From Streptomyces sp. 1-11 (GTDB lineage Bacteria; Actinomycetota; Actinomycetes; Streptomycetales; Streptomycetaceae): a stretch of 64,000 nt of DNA. Location: contig NZ_BJTV01000005.1 of the NCBI RefSeq assembly GCF_007176755.1, positions 310,001 through 374,000 of the forward strand, given 5' to 3'. Both the position numbers and the translations under genes were made by a program. The notes under the pieces are model-generated. The model did not search any database and was not told where the DNA came from. It saw only the letters and a list, made by a program, of their open reading frames with translations. Positions 54,195 to 62,642 of this stretch are shown piece by piece. The first letter of the stretch is position 1, and every line of letters begins with the position of its first letter.

Positions 54195-54881
54195 ATGGGA
54201 GTGCGGCTCATGGTCGTCGACGACCACCGCCTGCTCGCGGAGGCGCTGGCGTCGGCGCTGAAGCTGCGCGGGCACCGGGTGCTCGCCGCGGCGGCGCCGG
54301 CCGCGGGCGCGGCTGACCTGGTGATCTCGCGGGCGCCCGAGGTGTGCCTGCTGGGCACGGCGGCGCCGGCCGAGCCGGGGGCCTTCGACCCGGTGGTGAA
54401 GATCAAGCGGGAGCGACCGCAGGTGGCGGTGCTGGTGCTGGGCCCGGTGCCGTCGCCGCGGGGCATCGCGGCCGCGTTCGCGGCGGGGGCCTCCGGCTAC
54501 GTACGGCACGACGAGCGCATCGAGGGTGTCGAGCGGGCCATCATGAAGGCGCGGGCGGGTGAGGCGGCGGTGGCGCCGCAGCTCCTCCAGGGAGCCTTCG
54601 CCGAGCTGCTCAACCCGGCGGCCCAGCCGGACGACGAGGGACAGCGCCTGCTGGAGATGCTGACGCCCCGCGAGGTTGAGGTGCTGGTCCGGGTCGCCGA
54701 CGGGGAGGACACCCGGGTGATCGCGGCCGGCATGGGCATCGCGCCGAGCACCGCGCGCACGCACGTCCAGCGGGTCCTGATGAAGCTGGGCGTGGGCTCC
54801 CGGCTCGAGGCGGCGGCCCTGGCGGCCCGCACCGGCCTGCTGGACCGGGCGGGCCCGTACCTGGAGGCCGGTCCCGCCTAG
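54195..54881 (+). CDS. Orphan LuxR-type response regulator with degenerate receiver
   Basis: A 228-residue NarL/FixJ-type protein. The receiver begins VRLMVVDDHRLLAEAL with the acidic pair D9-D10, but the position that should hold the phosphorylated Asp is Gly54 (PEVCLLGTAAP), and the switch Lys is replaced in GYVRHDERI. The linker leads to a normal LuxR helix-turn-helix (MLTPREVEVLVRVADGED, IAAGMGIAPSTARTHVQRVL). It should therefore work without phosphorylation, through ligand binding or expression level. No histidine kinase is adjacent. ATG 54195 has GGGGGG upstream. A related gene with an intact receiver occurs at 62.6 kb. Confidence 0.88.
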   Translation: MGVRLMVVDDHRLLAEALASALKLRGHRVLAAAAPAAGAADLVISRAPEVCLLGTAAPAEPGAFDPVVKIKRERPQVAVLVLGPVPSPRGIAAAFAAGASGYVRHDERIEGVERAIMKARAGEAAVAPQLLQGAFAELLNPAAQPDDEGQRLLEMLTPREVEVLVRVADGEDTRVIAAGMGIAPSTARTHVQRVLMKLGVGSRLEAAALAARTGLLDRAGPYLEAGPA

Positions 54882-55016
54882 TACCGTGCCGGCTTCACCA
54901 GCCGGTGAGGCCTCCCGAACGCAGCACCGGGCGCGGCACCGGATGCCGCCGGGACGCGGCGCGGCCGCGCGGGAGCGGTCGGCCCCCACGCGGCCGCGGA
55001 CGGAAGAGACACGCGA

Positions 55017-55370
55017 CTACGCCTGCTCCTTCTCCTCCGGCAGCCCCTCCGGGGGAAGCGGCGGCGGAGTGGGCCGCAGCTTGAGCCAGGCCAGGAAGAA
55101 GATGCCCAGCAGCAGCATGCCGATCCCGGTCCAGAGGTTGATGTTGACGCCCTGGGCCTTGTCGATGGCGGACTGCGAGTCGGTGATGCCGACGATCGTG
55201 ACGATGACGCCGTACACGACGAACAGGCCGCCGATGATGCGGCGCAGGTCGAAGATGCGGGCGGCGGTCGCCGACTTGGACTCGAGGTCGGCGACGTCCC
55301 GGGAGAGGTCGCCCTCGGTGTAGTGGTGGTGCCGGCCGGGGTGGTCGGGTTGTCCAGGCTGTTCGGTCAT
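55017..55370 (-). CDS. Small membrane protein linked to the SSS symporter
   Basis: A 117-residue protein: a His-rich polar N-terminus (DHPGRHHHYTEGDL), a short helix, two membrane segments (IIGGLFVVYGVIVTIVGI and NLWTGIGMLLLGIFFLAWL) and a Pro/Glu-rich C-terminal tail, with both ends probably cytoplasmic. ATG 55370 follows GAGGAAATC. It lies 21 bp after the symporter gene on the same strand, so they should be co-transcribed. Small two-helix partners occur with some SSS carriers (DUF485 type), but this sequence is not clearly that family. Function unknown. Confidence 0.8.
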   Translation of the reverse strand: MTEQPGQPDHPGRHHHYTEGDLSRDVADLESKSATAARIFDLRRIIGGLFVVYGVIVTIVGITDSQSAIDKAQGVNINLWTGIGMLLLGIFFLAWLKLRPTPPPLPPEGLPEEKEQA

Positions 55371-55391
55371 GATTTCCTCGGTCCTCCCGCG

Positions 55392-57083
55392 TCAGAACGA
55401 GAACGGGATGTAGCAGGCGGCGGCGAGCACGACCGCGCCCCAGCCCAGCAGGGCCGGCTTGCGGTACCAGGCGTCGTCGCCCGGGGCGGGCGGCTCGGCC
55501 ATGCCGGGGGAGCGGGTGCCGTAGACCAGCCCCTGCAGCTCCTGAGCCGGCTTGGGCTTGGTGAACAGGGACACGGCGAACATCACGATCGCACCGGCGA
55601 CGAAGCCGGCGATCGCGGAGACGAAGTTGGCGCCCTGGTCGGAGGGGATCGAGATGATGCCCTTCTTGTAGAACACGAAGTAGTTGACCATCGCGGTCAC
55701 GGTGCCGGCGAGCAGACCCCAGAAGCCGGACTTGGCGGACGCGCGCTTCCAGAACATGCCGACGATGAAGACGACGAACATCGGCACGTTGAAGAAGGAG
55801 AACAGCGTCTGCAGGTACGACATGATGTTCGAGAACGAGGAGGCCAGGAACGCCGTGCCGATGGAGGCGAGGACGCCGATGACGGTGATCCAGCGGCCGA
55901 AGCGGACGTAGTACTGGTCCTCACGGCCCGGCACCACGTACTTCTCCCAGATGTCGGTGGTGAACACCGTGTTGAAGGACGACACGTTCGCCGCCATGCC
56001 CGCCATGAAGGCCGCCAGCAGACCGGTGACCGCGATGCCGAGCACGCCGTTGGGCAGCAGCTCCTGCATCAGGTAGGGGATGGCGTCGTTGTACTGGTAA
56101 CCGGAGCCCGCGGTACCGAAGTTCGGCACGATCGCGGCGGCGACCAGGCCGGGGATCATCACCAGGAAGACGATGAAGATCTTCGGGTAGGCGGCGATGA
56201 GCGGCGTCCGCTGCCCCGCGGAGAGGTTCTTGGCGGACAGGGCGCGCTGCACCTCGGCGAAGTTGGTGGTCCAGTAGCCGAAGGAGAGCACGAAGCCGAG
56301 GCCGAGCACGATGGTGAGCCAGTTGGCGCCCAGCGGGTTGGTGCTGCCGATGCCGGTGCCGCCCCAGGCGGTGGTGAAGTTCTGCCCGTGGGCGGCGGTC
56401 AGCTTGTCGGTCAGGCCGTTCCAGCCGCCGACCTTCTTCAGGCCGAGGACGGTGATCGGGATGAGGGCGGCGAGGATCACGAAGAACTGCAGCACCTCGT
56501 TGTAGATCGCCGAGGAGAGACCGCCGAGCGTGATGTACGCGAGCACGAAGGCGCCGGCGACCACGATGGCGACCCACTGCGGCCAGCCGAGCAGGGCCTC
56601 GACCACGATCGCGAGGGCGTAGAGGTTGACGCCCGCGATCAGGATGGCGGCGAAGGCGAACAGGATCGAACTGAGCAGGTGGGCGGCCCGGTCGAAGCGC
56701 AGCAGCAGGAACTCGGGGACCGAGCGGACCTTGCTGCCGTAGTAGAAGGGCATCATCACCAGGCCGAGGAAGACCATGGCGGGGATGGCGCCGATCCAGT
56801 ACCAGTGCACGGTGTACGCGCCGTACTGGGCGCTGTTGGCGGCCATGCCCAGGATCTCGGTGGCCGCCAGGTTCGCCGAGATGAAGGCGAGGCCGGTGAT
56901 CCAGGCGGGCAACGAGCGTCCGGAGAGGAAGAAGTCGAGGCTGGTCTTGACGGACCGGCGGGCCGCGAAGCCGATCCCGAGGACGACGAGGAAGTAGATA
57001 GCCAGGATCGTGTAGTCCAGCCAGTTGGTGGGGAGCCGTAGCTCCGCCGCCAGATAGGTGGGGGCGTGTGTGGGGGTTTGCAT
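55392..57083 (-). CDS. Sodium:solute symporter (SSS family), probable galactose/sugar carrier
   Basis: A 563-residue protein with about 14 membrane helices. The SSS signature is seen in ILIAGVNLYALAIVVEALLG with the Na-site region nearby, GWPQW, LAYITLGGLSSAIYNEVLQF and SFGYWTTNFAEVQRALSAKN; these resemble the SGLT branch that carries sugars. It is divergent from galT-galE-galK with a 197-bp shared control region, which makes galactose the best guess. ATG 57083 is chosen; a GTG 6 nt earlier is possible, and both have only a weak GAAGCGAG. A small membrane protein follows directly. Confidence 0.9.
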   Translation of the reverse strand: MQTPTHAPTYLAAELRLPTNWLDYTILAIYFLVVLGIGFAARRSVKTSLDFFLSGRSLPAWITGLAFISANLAATEILGMAANSAQYGAYTVHWYWIGAIPAMVFLGLVMMPFYYGSKVRSVPEFLLLRFDRAAHLLSSILFAFAAILIAGVNLYALAIVVEALLGWPQWVAIVVAGAFVLAYITLGGLSSAIYNEVLQFFVILAALIPITVLGLKKVGGWNGLTDKLTAAHGQNFTTAWGGTGIGSTNPLGANWLTIVLGLGFVLSFGYWTTNFAEVQRALSAKNLSAGQRTPLIAAYPKIFIVFLVMIPGLVAAAIVPNFGTAGSGYQYNDAIPYLMQELLPNGVLGIAVTGLLAAFMAGMAANVSSFNTVFTTDIWEKYVVPGREDQYYVRFGRWITVIGVLASIGTAFLASSFSNIMSYLQTLFSFFNVPMFVVFIVGMFWKRASAKSGFWGLLAGTVTAMVNYFVFYKKGIISIPSDQGANFVSAIAGFVAGAIVMFAVSLFTKPKPAQELQGLVYGTRSPGMAEPPAPGDDAWYRKPALLGWGAVVLAAACYIPFSF

Positions 57084-57280
57084 GAGCACTCGCTTCGTCG
57101 CGCGAACTGATCCAGAGCGGAACCTACGCCTCTATGTTCAGTAATTGAACACTTCTGGTGGTGTTCTTTGTTTGATTGTGATCGTACGAGGTGCTGTGAG
57201 GTTGTGATCTGTTATGTTTGATTGTGTTCAGTGATTGGGTGCGGGTACGCCTCATCGAGGCGCGGAACAAGGAGTCCGGC
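57084..57280. promoter_or_regulatory. Divergent control region of the galactose locus with operator repeats
   Basis: Notably A/T-rich. TGTTCA-GTAAT-TGAACA (57135-57151) is a perfect 6-bp inverted repeat. TGTGAT occurs at 57177 and 57203, and TTTGATTGTG is directly repeated at 57171 and 57217. TGTGAT hexamers form the complex operator of galP1 in Streptomyces lividans, the galactose-induced, glucose-repressed promoter, so this is probably the equivalent region. Confidence 0.75.
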
Positions 57281-58342
57281 GTGAAGAAGACCTCGACCCG
57301 GCTGGCCGACGGTCGTGAGCTGATCTACTACGACCTGCGGGACGACACCGTGCGGGACGCCGTCGACCGCCGCCCCCTGGACGCCACGGTCACCACCTCC
57401 GAGATCCGCCGCGACCCGCTGCTCGGCGACTCGGTCGCCGTCGCCTCCCACCGCCAGGGCCGCACCTACCACCCGCCGGCCGACCAGTGCCCGCTGTGCC
57501 CGACGCACGGCGAGCGGCTCAGCGAGATCCCGGACTCCTCGTACGACGTGGTCGTCTTCGAGAACCGCTTCCCCTCGCTCGCCGGCGACTCCGGCCGCTG
57601 CGAGGTGGTCTGCTTCACCTCCGACCACGACGCCTCCTTCGCCGGCCTCGGCGAGGAACAGGCGCGGCTGGTCCTGGACGCGTGGACGGACCGCACCTCC
57701 GAGCTTTCGCATCTGCCCTCCGTCGAGCAGGTGTTCTGCTTCGAGAACCGGGGTGCCGAGATCGGCGTGACCCTCCAGCACCCGCACGGACAGATCTACG
57801 CCTACCCCTTCACCACCCCCCGCACCGCGCTGATGCTCCGCTCGCTCGCCGCCCACAAGGAGGCCACCGGCGGGCAGAACCTGTTCGACGACGTCCTGGC
57901 GCGGGAACTCGCCGGCGAGCGCGTAGTCCTGGAGGGTGAACACTGGGCGGCCTTCGTGCCCTACGCGGCGCACTGGCCCTACGAGGTCCACCTGTATCCC
58001 AAGCGGCGCGTGCCCGACCTGCTGGCCCTGGACGAGGCGGCGCGCACAGAGTTCCCCCAGGTCTATCTGGAACTCTTGAGGCGCTTCGACCGTATCTTCG
58101 GCGAGGGTGAACCTCCGACGCCGTACATCGCGGCCTGGCACCAGGCCCCGTTCGGTGCGCTCGAGGAGTTCGACGGTGTGACGCGGGACGACTTCGCGCT
58201 CCACCTCGAGCTTTTCACCATCCGCCGCACTTCCGGCAAGCTGAAGTTCCTCGCGGGTTCCGAGTCCGGCATGAACGTGTTCATCAACGACGTGCCGCCG
58301 GAAGCCGCGGCCGAGCGACTGCGAGAGGTAGCGAGTTCATGA
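57281..58342 (+). CDS. galT: Galactose-1-phosphate uridylyltransferase
   Basis: A 353-residue enzyme of the Leloir pathway, exchanging UMP between UDP-glucose and galactose-1-phosphate. The zinc ligands are in CPLCPTH, and the active-site HPHGQ (in [12 protein letters not shown]) provides the nucleophilic His; [12 protein letters not shown] ending is usual. GTG 57281 is chosen because AAGGAG lies 6 nt upstream; starting earlier at 57218 would read through the operator region. The stop overlaps the galE ATG (ATGA). Confidence 0.95.
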   Translation: MKKTSTRLADGRELIYYDLRDDTVRDAVDRRPLDATVTTSEIRRDPLLGDSVAVASHRQGRTYHPPADQCPLCPTHGERLSEIPDSSYDVVVFENRFPSLAGDSGRCEVVCFTSDHDASFAGLGEEQARLVLDAWTDRTSELSHLPSVEQVFCFENRGAEIGVTLQHPHGQIYAYPFTTPRTALMLRSLAAHKEATGGQNLFDDVLARELAGERVVLEGEHWAAFVPYAAHWPYEVHLYPKRRVPDLLALDEAARTEFPQVYLELLRRFDRIFGEGEPPTPYIAAWHQAPFGALEEFDGVTRDDFALHLELFTIRRTSGKLKFLAGSESGMNVFINDVPPEAAAERLREVASS

Positions 58343-59301
58343 AGTACCTGGTGACGGGTGGGGCGGGGTACGTCGGCAGCGTCGTGGCCCAGCACCTGCT
58401 GGAGGCCGGACACGAGGTCACCGTCCTCGACAACCTCTCCACCGGCTTCCGCGCGGGCGTGCCCGCCGGCGCCGCGTTCGTCGAGGGCGACATCCGGGAC
58501 GCCGCGAAGTGGCTCGACCCCTCCTACGACGGTGTGCTGCACTTCGCCGCCTCCTCCCAGGTCGGCGAGTCGGTGGTGAAGCCGGAGAAGTACTGGGAGA
58601 ACAACGTCGCCGGCAGCCTCGCGCTGCTCGGCGCGATGCGCGGCGCCGGCGTCCGCAAGCTGGTCTTCTCCTCCACGGCGGCCACCTACGGCGAACCGGA
58701 GCAGGTCCCGATCGTGGAGACCGCCCCGACCAGGCCGACCAACCCCTACGGGGCCACCAAGCTGGCCGTCGACCACATGATCACCAGCGAGGCGAACGCC
58801 CACGGCCTCGCCGCGGTGTCGCTGCGCTACTTCAACGTGGCCGGCGCCTACGGCACGTTCGGCGAGCGCCACGACCCCGAGTCGCACCTGATCCCGCTGG
58901 TGCTCCAGGTCGCCCAGGGCCGCCGCGACGCGATCTCCGTCTACGGCGACGACTACCCGACCCCGGACGGCACCTGCGTCCGCGACTACATCCACGTCGC
59001 CGACCTCGCCGACGCCCATCTGCTGGCCCTGAAGGCCGCCCGGCCGGGCGAGCACCTGATCTGCAACCTCGGCAACGGCAGCGGCTTCTCCGTCCGCGAG
59101 GTCGTCGAGACCGTCCGCAAGGTCACCGGGCATCCGATCCCCGAGGTCGTCGCGCCGCGCCGCGGCGGCGACCCGGCGGTCCTGGTGGCCTCGGCGGACA
59201 CGGCCCGCGAGAAGCTGGGCTGGAACCCGTCCCGCGCGGACCTCGCGGGCATCGTCGCGGACGCGTGGGAGTTCGCACAGCACATCTCGAAGGAGCGGTA
59301 G
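58339..59301 (+). CDS. galE: UDP-glucose 4-epimerase
   Basis: A 320-residue extended SDR with tightly bound NAD that interconverts UDP-glucose and UDP-galactose. GGAGYVGS (residues 7-14), [11 protein letters not shown] (catalytic Ser/Thr), PYGATKLA (Tyr and Lys) and the Asp-rich [20 protein letters not shown] are all present. It starts inside the galT stop and its own TAG shares a G with the galK GTG, so the three genes are coupled in one operon. Confidence 0.96.
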   Translation: MKYLVTGGAGYVGSVVAQHLLEAGHEVTVLDNLSTGFRAGVPAGAAFVEGDIRDAAKWLDPSYDGVLHFAASSQVGESVVKPEKYWENNVAGSLALLGAMRGAGVRKLVFSSTAATYGEPEQVPIVETAPTRPTNPYGATKLAVDHMITSEANAHGLAAVSLRYFNVAGAYGTFGERHDPESHLIPLVLQVAQGRRDAISVYGDDYPTPDGTCVRDYIHVADLADAHLLALKAARPGEHLICNLGNGSGFSVREVVETVRKVTGHPIPEVVAPRRGGDPAVLVASADTAREKLGWNPSRADLAGIVADAWEFAQHISKER

Positions 59302-60455
59302 TGGGGGCTGAGCAGGTCACCGGGCGTTTCACCGAGCTGTACGGCGCCGCACCGGAAGGGGTGTGGGCGGCGCCCGGCCGGGTCAACCTCATCGGTGAGC
59401 ACACCGACTACAACGACGGCTTCGTGATGCCGTTCGCCCTGCCGCATCAGACCACGGCCGCGGTCTCCCGCCGCACCGACGGCGTGCTGCGGCTGCACTC
59501 GGCGGACATCGGCGGCGAGGCCGTCGAACTCGCGCTGGACGCGCTCGCACCGCAGAGCGACAAGGAGTGGACGGCGTACCCGGCGGGCGTCGTCTGGGCG
59601 CTGCGCGAAGCCGGCCACCCCGTCACCGGCGCCGACGTCCACCTCGCCTCCACGGTCCCCACCGGCGCCGGACTGTCCTCCTCCGCCGCCCTCGAAGTCG
59701 TTGTCGCCCTCGCCCTGAACGACCTGTACGACCTCGGCCTGCAGCGCTGGCAGCTCGCCCGCCTGTGCCAGCGCGCCGAGAACGTCTACGTCGGCGCTCC
59801 CACCGGGATCATGGACCAGACCGCCTCGGCGTGCTGCGCGCCGGGCCACGCCCTGTTCCTGGACACCCGCGACCTGTCGCAGCGGCAGATCCCCTTCGAC
59901 CTGGCCGCCGAGGGCCTGCGGCTGCTGGTCGTCGACACCCAGGTCAAGCACGCGCACAGCGGCGGCGAGTACGGCAAGCGCCGGGCCGGCTGCGAGAAGG
60001 GCGCGGCGCTGCTCGGCGTCGACGCCCTGCGCGACATCCCCTACGCCGATCTTGACGCGGCCCTCGCCCGCCTCGGCGACGACGAGGAGGTCGTCCGCCT
60101 GGTCCGGCACGTGGTGACCGAGGACGAGCGGGTGGAGCGGACGGTCGCCCTGCTGCACTCCGGCGAGACCCGTGCCATCGGCCCGGTCCTCACCGAGGGC
60201 CACGCCTCCCTGCGCGACGACTTCCGCATCTCCTGCCCGGAGCTGGACCTGGTCGTCGACACCGCCCTGACCGCGGGCGCCCTCGGCGCCCGGATGACCG
60301 GCGGCGGCTTCGGCGGCTCGGCGATCGTCCTCGCGGAGGCGGCGGACGTCGACACGGTGACGAAGGCGGTGCGGGAGGCCTTCGCCGCGGCCGGCTTCAC
60401 GGCCCCGCGGGTCTTCGAGGCGGTGCCCTCGCCGGGAGCGCGCCGGCTGCGCTGA
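59301..60455 (+). CDS. galK: Galactokinase
   Basis: A 384-residue GHMP kinase that makes galactose-1-phosphate. The galactose-binding signature APGRVNLIGEHTDYNDGFVM, ATP-binding VPTGAGLSSSAALEV, and motif 3 MTGGGFGGSAIVL are complete. GTG 59301 uses the last base of the galE stop (TAGTG). It is the last gene of galTEK. The next gene, cbiZ, has its own promoter-like TACGAT. Confidence 0.96.
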   Translation: MGAEQVTGRFTELYGAAPEGVWAAPGRVNLIGEHTDYNDGFVMPFALPHQTTAAVSRRTDGVLRLHSADIGGEAVELALDALAPQSDKEWTAYPAGVVWALREAGHPVTGADVHLASTVPTGAGLSSSAALEVVVALALNDLYDLGLQRWQLARLCQRAENVYVGAPTGIMDQTASACCAPGHALFLDTRDLSQRQIPFDLAAEGLRLLVVDTQVKHAHSGGEYGKRRAGCEKGAALLGVDALRDIPYADLDAALARLGDDEEVVRLVRHVVTEDERVERTVALLHSGETRAIGPVLTEGHASLRDDFRISCPELDLVVDTALTAGALGARMTGGGFGGSAIVLAEAADVDTVTKAVREAFAAAGFTAPRVFEAVPSPGARRLR

Positions 60456-60495
60456 CGTCCGGGCGGGACGGCGGTACGCCTGCGGATACGATCGG

Positions 60496-60526
60496 CCGGT
60501 TCTCACCCCGAGGAGCGAAGAACCGG
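60496..60526 (+). promoter_or_regulatory. Inverted repeat enclosing the cbiZ ribosome site
   Basis: CCGGTTCT (60496-60503) and AGAACCGG (60519-60526) are perfect 8-bp arms around a 15-nt loop that contains GAGGAG; the last base is the G of the GTG start. It could be an operator or, if transcription starts early enough, an RNA stem affecting translation. A -10-like TACGAT is at 60487-60492. Confidence 0.45.
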
Positions 60527-61209
60527 TGACCGCCGTCCTGCCCCCGTCCACCACGACCGCCGGACCGCACGACGTGCGGCTGCTGACCCGCACCGAGGAC
60601 GGCGAGCGGCTGCACGCGCTGCTGTGGCGGGCGGGCCCGGGCTGGCGGATGATCAGCAGCGCCGTGCTCGGCGGCGGCATCGGTGAGCGCGGCTGGGTCC
60701 TCAACGCCCAGGTGGCGCACGGCTACCGGCGTACCGACCCGGAGCGGCACCTCGCCGAACTGGCCACCGCCGCGGGGGCGGCCGGACCGGGCGTCGGGCT
60801 GATGACGGCGGCCGACGTCTCCCGCCACGGCCGCGCGGCGGACGGCGGGGCGCAAGCGGTCGTCACGGCGGGCATCAGCGTGCGCGGCTGGGCCGCGACC
60901 GAGGCGGAGGGCACCGTACTCCCCGCGCAGCCGGGCACCATCAACATCGTCGCCGTCCTCCCCGTGGCGCTGACCGACGCCGCCCTGGTCAACGCGGTCG
61001 CCACCGCCACCGAGGCCAAGGTCCAGGCCCTGCTCGACGCCGGCCACGACTGCTCCGGCACCCCCACGGACGCCGTCTGCGTGGCCTCCCGGACCCCGGC
61101 CCCCGGCACCCCCCTCCACCCCTTCGCCGGCCCCCGCTCCCTCTGGGGCGCCCGCCTGGCCCGAGCGGTCCACCGGGCGGTGGGCGAGGCGGTCGCTCCC
61201 GCGAGATGA
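60526..61209 (+). CDS. cbiZ: Adenosylcobinamide amidohydrolase
   Basis: A 227-residue cytosolic protein of the CbiZ family. It opens the amide of adenosylcobinamide to make adenosylcobyric acid, allowing salvage of foreign corrinoids. Signature stretches are ISSAVLGGGIGERGWVLNAQV, VGLMTAADVSRHG and the C-terminal ALVNAVATATEAKVQALLD followed by CSGTPTDAVCVAS. GTG 60526 is preceded by AGGAGCGAAG. I see no cobalamin riboswitch upstream. It follows the gal operon but is functionally separate. Confidence 0.9.
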   Translation: MTAVLPPSTTTAGPHDVRLLTRTEDGERLHALLWRAGPGWRMISSAVLGGGIGERGWVLNAQVAHGYRRTDPERHLAELATAAGAAGPGVGLMTAADVSRHGRAADGGAQAVVTAGISVRGWAATEAEGTVLPAQPGTINIVAVLPVALTDAALVNAVATATEAKVQALLDAGHDCSGTPTDAVCVASRTPAPGTPLHPFAGPRSLWGARLARAVHRAVGEAVAPAR

Positions 61210-61259
61210 GCGGCAGCCACCGGCCGGCACCGGCGTCCATACTGGAGCCGGGAGGACCC

Positions 61260-61862
61260 ATGACTCAGCAGACCCTGTACCGGCAGTTGCGGGACCGCCG
61301 TGATCGCATGACTCCGCCGCCGGGTTTCGCCTGGCCCGAGATCAGTGACGGACAGCTCGTGATGATGATGAGCCCGCGGCCTCGCCACCAGTACACGGCG
61401 AAGCTGGTTTCCCGGCAGCTCGACGAGCAGCTTCCCGAGGGCTTCTTCGCGTTCGAGGCGACCGATACGGACGACGAGTCGCTCGGCACGCTGCGCATCC
61501 CGGACATCCTCGTATGCCCCAGTGAGGCCATGCAGACGGACGACCCGCTCGACCCCCGTGAGATCGTCCTGGCCATCGAGATCGTCTCGCCGTCGAACCC
61601 GGGGAACGACTACGAGAACAAGACACGTGACTACCCCGCCATGGGCATCCCCCACTACCTGATCATCGACCCGCGCGACGGGACGTGGACCTACCAGTGG
61701 GGCATCGGCCGCAACGACGGCCGCCCCGCCTACGAGAACCGGCTGCACCTCCCGTACGGCGACCCGGTCACCGTTTCCACGGACCTGGGCGCCTGGACGA
61801 TCGACACGACCGGACTCCCCCGGTACAGCGCCAAGGACATGGGTTTGCCGCAGGAGCCGTAG
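61260..61862 (+). CDS. Uma2 family (DUF820) PD-(D/E)XK nuclease-fold protein
   Basis: A 200-residue protein. The restriction-endonuclease-like core is read from LRIPDILVC (Pro-Asp), VLAIEIVSPSN (E-x-V), and KTRDYPAMGIPHYLIID (Lys/Arg helix and strand). Uma2 proteins are abundant and multicopy in Streptomyces; no biological role is established. ATG 61260 follows a strong GGGAGGA; an ATG at 61206 overlapping the cbiZ stop lacks this. It converges with an acetyltransferase gene 61 bp away. Confidence 0.88.
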   Translation: MTQQTLYRQLRDRRDRMTPPPGFAWPEISDGQLVMMMSPRPRHQYTAKLVSRQLDEQLPEGFFAFEATDTDDESLGTLRIPDILVCPSEAMQTDDPLDPREIVLAIEIVSPSNPGNDYENKTRDYPAMGIPHYLIIDPRDGTWTYQWGIGRNDGRPAYENRLHLPYGDPVTVSTDLGAWTIDTTGLPRYSAKDMGLPQEP

Positions 61863-61923
61863 CGGGCCGGCGGGCCGGTGCCGGCGGACGATGAGCCTCC
61901 GCCGCCCCGCGGGTGACCCGGCG

Positions 61924-62367
61924 TCAGGCGAGCCGCTTGGTCAGGGTGTACTCCGTGAGGCCCGGGGGGTAGTCGGGGATCACGCAGACCACGTCGTAGC
62001 CCTGCCTCTTGTAGAAGTCCGGGGCCTGGAAGTCCCAGGTCTCCACGCGGGCGCCGGCGCAGGCGCGGCCGGTGCGGGCGAGGTGCTCGGCGTCGGCGAG
62101 GAGGCGGGAGCCGAGGCCCGCGCCGCGGTGGGGGGTGTCGACCCACAGGTAGGTGATGTGCAGCCAGGTCGTCCAGGTGTGGCCGACCAGGCCGCCCGCC
62201 AGTTCGCCGGCCTCGTCCAGCGCCCACACGTGCAGCGGGACCTCGCGCTCGCCGGCCGTGCCGCGCAGGGCCGCCAGCACCGGGGACGCCGCCGTGTTGG
62301 TGTCCCGCAGCCGGGAGCGGAGCAGATCGCGTCGGGCTCTGTCGACTTCCGCCTCAATACGAAACAT
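61924..62367 (-). CDS. GNAT family N-acetyltransferase
   Basis: A 147-residue single-domain acetyltransferase. VWALDEAGELAGGLVGHTW, LWVDTPHRGAGLGSRLLADAE (acetyl-CoA loop, R-G-x-G-x-G) and APDFYKRQGYDVVCVIPDYP are the ordered GNAT blocks. Substrate unknown. ATG 62367 lies 7 nt after TATGGT and lacks a ribosome site, so it is probably leaderless; ATG 62379 would add MVCR. The 275-bp gap to the next gene, divergent, shows no other gene that I can support. Confidence 0.88.
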   Translation of the reverse strand: MFRIEAEVDRARRDLLRSRLRDTNTAASPVLAALRGTAGEREVPLHVWALDEAGELAGGLVGHTWTTWLHITYLWVDTPHRGAGLGSRLLADAEHLARTGRACAGARVETWDFQAPDFYKRQGYDVVCVIPDYPPGLTEYTLTKRLA

Positions 62368-62642
62368 GCGGCACACCATAAACGGGCCGGGCGGCCAGTT
62401 CCGTAAATCGACTTCCGGCGCGTGCCCGTATCCGTACTCTGTGGAGCAGCGCCGGTGGGGGCCGGTGCTGATCAGGGGGCGAGACAGACGGGTACGGCGC
62501 CCGTGGTGGGGGTAGCAGTGTTCGCAACGGCGGCGGCCGTGCGGTCGGCGTTCCTCAACGCGGGTGTCGTGTCCGCGCGGGTCGTCGTTCTCCGGACCTT
62601 GGCTATCCCCTGCTCCGCGTGGAGCCCGGGGAAGGGGGTTTC

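Noticed and set aside
62505..62642. Small upstream reading frame before the second response regulator (starting GTGGGGGTAGCAG)
   Set aside because: It has no ribosome site, runs into the regulator gene in another frame, and its product shows no recognisable features.
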